Positions 5,275 to 7,974 of a DNA stretch of 7,974 nucleotides are shown piece by piece (within the stretch, counting starts at the first letter, position 1; each line of letters starts with the position of its first letter). Where the stretch lies: assembly GCA_051953655.1 (NCBI GenBank), contig JBQCIO010000156.1:1-7974 (forward strand), read 5' to 3'. The stretch is from JBQCHF01 sp051953655. Lineage in GTDB: Bacteria > Actinomycetota > Actinomycetes > Motilibacterales > Motilibacteraceae. The translations under genes and the position numbers were made by a program. Below the pieces are notes generated by a model. The model saw nothing but the letters and a program-made list of their open reading frames with translations, ran no database searches and was not told where the DNA came from.

Positions 5275-5291
5275 GGTCAGGATGGCTGACC
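5275..5291. other. Dyad GGTCAG-N5-CTGACC
   Basis: Six-base exact arms at 5275-5280 and 5286-5291 around GATGG. The spacing fits either a small hairpin or a dimeric protein site. Its place in the gap between divergent units favours regulation, but nothing more can be shown. Confidence 0.3.
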
Positions 5292-5360
5292 GGCCCGCTG
5301 CCCGATGTCGTGCCCCGCGCGGGCCGCGCCACACCTGTGATCCGTTCCATCGGACCGGCT

Positions 5361-5392
5361 GCTCGGTCTGACCGAGCGGTTCGAAGAGAACC
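5361..5392. promoter_or_regulatory. Adjacent dyads, possible operator
   Basis: GCTCGGTC (5361-5368) and GACCGAGC (5370-5377) are exact eight-base arms around a single T, a spacing that suits a dimeric regulator better than an RNA hairpin. It is directly followed by GGTTC (5378-5382), GAAGA, GAACC (5388-5392). The pair lies 162 bases upstream of the L,D-transpeptidase start and 208 bases upstream of micro-ORF 2. Regulator unknown. Confidence 0.35.
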
Positions 5393-5553
5393 AGGTGCGG
5401 CGTCGGGTCCGCAGCGTCCCACGACGTCGAAGTCCGGAACGCTACCAGGCCCCCGCTGATTCCGCCCGGAATCGTCCACCCGGATGGGTCGCGGCCGGCG
5501 TGGGGGACGTCCGCCCCTCCCGAGGGTGCGGTGAAGGCGCGCACGGTGCAGGG

Positions 5554-6375
5554 GTGCGGGGGAACCGAGGCACCTCGACGTCAGCTGCGCTCGTTCGCGC
5601 CGTGCTCGCGGCGGCGTTGCTGGCCTCGGCCGTGCTCGCGGCCGTGCCGCTGTCCGCTCCGGTCGCGGCGAGCACGCGCACGACGGCCGGCAGCCTGGCC
5701 CCACCGCCCGGGGTGAACCCCGCCGTCTACGCCTATGCCCGCCCGCGGCTTGCCTACGGCTCCACCGGCGTCCACGTCACCGAGCTGCAGTGGCGGCTCT
5801 ACTACCTGCGGGCCACCACCGGGTTCACCTCCAGCCGGTGGGTGACCGGACGCTTCGGCTCGCTGACGCGCACCGCCGTCCGGCGCTTCCAGCAGTCCGC
5901 GCACCTGCCCGTCACCGGCGTCGTCGACGCCAGGACGTCCGCCCTGCTCCGCCGCCGCTCGGACCCGGTCATGTACCGCGCGTGCCTGGCCAGCGCCCGC
6001 GCCTGGTGCCTGTCCAAGAGCGACCTGCGGATCCGGTTCGTGGAGGACGGGCGCGTCTCGGTGGCGCAGTGGCGGCCCGGCCTGCCGACGCTGGCCGCGG
6101 CCAGCCCCACCCGCGAGGGACGGTTCTCGGTCTTCGCCCGGCGCACCGCCGAGTGGTCCTCCCAGTTCCGGGTGTGGATGCCGTGGTGGCTGCAGTTCTC
6201 CGGCGGCGAGGGGATCCACTACTCGGCCGACTTCGCCCGCTACGGCTACGGGACCGCCGCTCACCCGCGCGGCTCGCACGGGTGCGCCAACGTGCGCGAC
6301 CAGGCGTGGCTGCGGGCGCGGTGGGCGCGGACGCCGCTGGGCACCCCGGTGGTGGTCGTCTACTGGACCAGCTGA
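5554..6375 (+). CDS. Secreted L,D-transpeptidase with peptidoglycan-binding domain
   Basis: A 273-residue exported enzyme expected to form 3-3 cross-links in peptidoglycan or attach ligands to it. Residues 1-39 are a signal peptide: a basic start, the hydrophobic AVLAAALLASAVLAAVPL, and APVAA before the likely cut. About 64-134 is a PG_binding_1 domain (RLAYGSTGVHVTELQWRL to GVVDARTSALL). C144 and C152 lie just before the catalytic domain and could form a disulfide. About 155-273 is the YkuD domain, with H222 in GIHYS and the motif SHGCANVR holding catalytic C244. The start is uncertain: GTG 5554 gives a proper signal peptide but has only a distant GAAGG upstream; the frame is open back to 5395. 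The DUF255 gene follows on the same strand 53 bases later. The exact Ldt class cannot be assigned. Confidence 0.88.
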   Translation: MRGNRGTSTSAALVRAVLAAALLASAVLAAVPLSAPVAASTRTTAGSLAPPPGVNPAVYAYARPRLAYGSTGVHVTELQWRLYYLRATTGFTSSRWVTGRFGSLTRTAVRRFQQSAHLPVTGVVDARTSALLRRRSDPVMYRACLASARAWCLSKSDLRIRFVEDGRVSVAQWRPGLPTLAAASPTREGRFSVFARRTAEWSSQFRVWMPWWLQFSGGEGIHYSADFARYGYGTAAHPRGSHGCANVRDQAWLRARWARTPLGTPVVVVYWTS

Positions 6376-6428
6376 CGGCCGGCCGGCCGCGGTCGCCACG
6401 CCGCGCCCGGTGGGGAAGGCTGACAGCC

Positions 6429-7974
<1,546 letters not shown>

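Larger units (their letters stand above)
5154..5553. other. Non-coding, dyad-rich region upstream of micro-ORF 2 and the L,D-transpeptidase gene
   Basis: These 400 bases hold no convincing gene. Frames on the minus strand (for example 5248-5544) have third-position GC near the local average and no ribosome-binding site. By position the region should contain the promoter of the plus-strand L,D-transpeptidase gene and any promoter for the minus-strand micro-ORFs. No clear -35/-10 pair was found; GGAAC at 5436-5440 resembles an ECF-sigma -35 but lacks a good partner. Dyads at 5200-5217, 5275-5291, 5361-5377 and 5378-5392 stand out. Confidence 0.6.

Noticed and set aside
5415..5435. Possible third copy of the DFGPWDD element
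   Set aside because: Only two short blocks match and a one-base difference in spacing breaks the frame; no start codon or ribosome-binding site is present.
5248..5544. A 98-codon minus-strand frame upstream of the L,D-transpeptidase gene
   Set aside because: It has no ribosome-binding site, third-position GC near the background level, and no recognised motif.

Overview
The window is very GC-rich with strong third-position GC bias and GTG starts. It carries mca, the mycothiol-conjugate amidase found in mycothiol-producing actinobacteria. I infer a free-living, high-GC actinobacterium, possibly of the Geodermatophilaceae type (Blastococcus, Geodermatophilus, Modestobacter). The genus is a guess from composition and gene style, not something the sequence proves.

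Layout. Bases 1-270 (minus): 5' part of greA. 271-612: non-coding, with a small 10-bp tandem repeat and terminator-like hairpins. 613-1104 (minus): a DUF4307 membrane protein whose start lies inside a 7 x 12-bp tandem repeat. 1309-2193 (plus): mca. 2320-2571 (plus): a small single-span membrane protein. 2596-2690: a cluster of overlapping palindromes between convergent genes. 2707-3246 and 3243-4781 (minus): ogt and a four-part Ada-AlkA fusion, overlapping by ATGA, so alkA is read first. 4782-5553: 772 bases without a conventional gene, but with many hairpins and two micro-ORFs with the same seven-residue ending. 5554-6375 (plus): a secreted L,D-transpeptidase. 6429-7974 (plus): most of a DUF255/YyaL thioredoxin-domain protein, cut by the window edge.

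How it fits together. greA, DUF4307, mca, small membrane protein and DUF255 protein appear in the same order and orientation in Mycobacterium tuberculosis (Rv1080c-Rv1084), so this is an old actinobacterial backbone around mycothiol-linked detoxification. Here the last two members are separated by about 3.9 kb holding a compact alkylation-repair operon (Ada sensor plus AlkA glycosylase, then Ogt methyltransferase; Rv1317c-Rv1316c in M. tuberculosis) and a cell-wall cross-linking enzyme. Mca and the alkylation-repair genes both answer electrophile damage, one at the thiol level and one at the DNA level.

The least explained part is 4864-5153 on the minus strand. Two very short reading frames, each with a ribosome-binding site, end in the same residues DFGPWDD and share a 26-base exact repeat. 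The one nearer alkA lies in the alkA frame, and the frame stays open between its stop codon and the alkA start.
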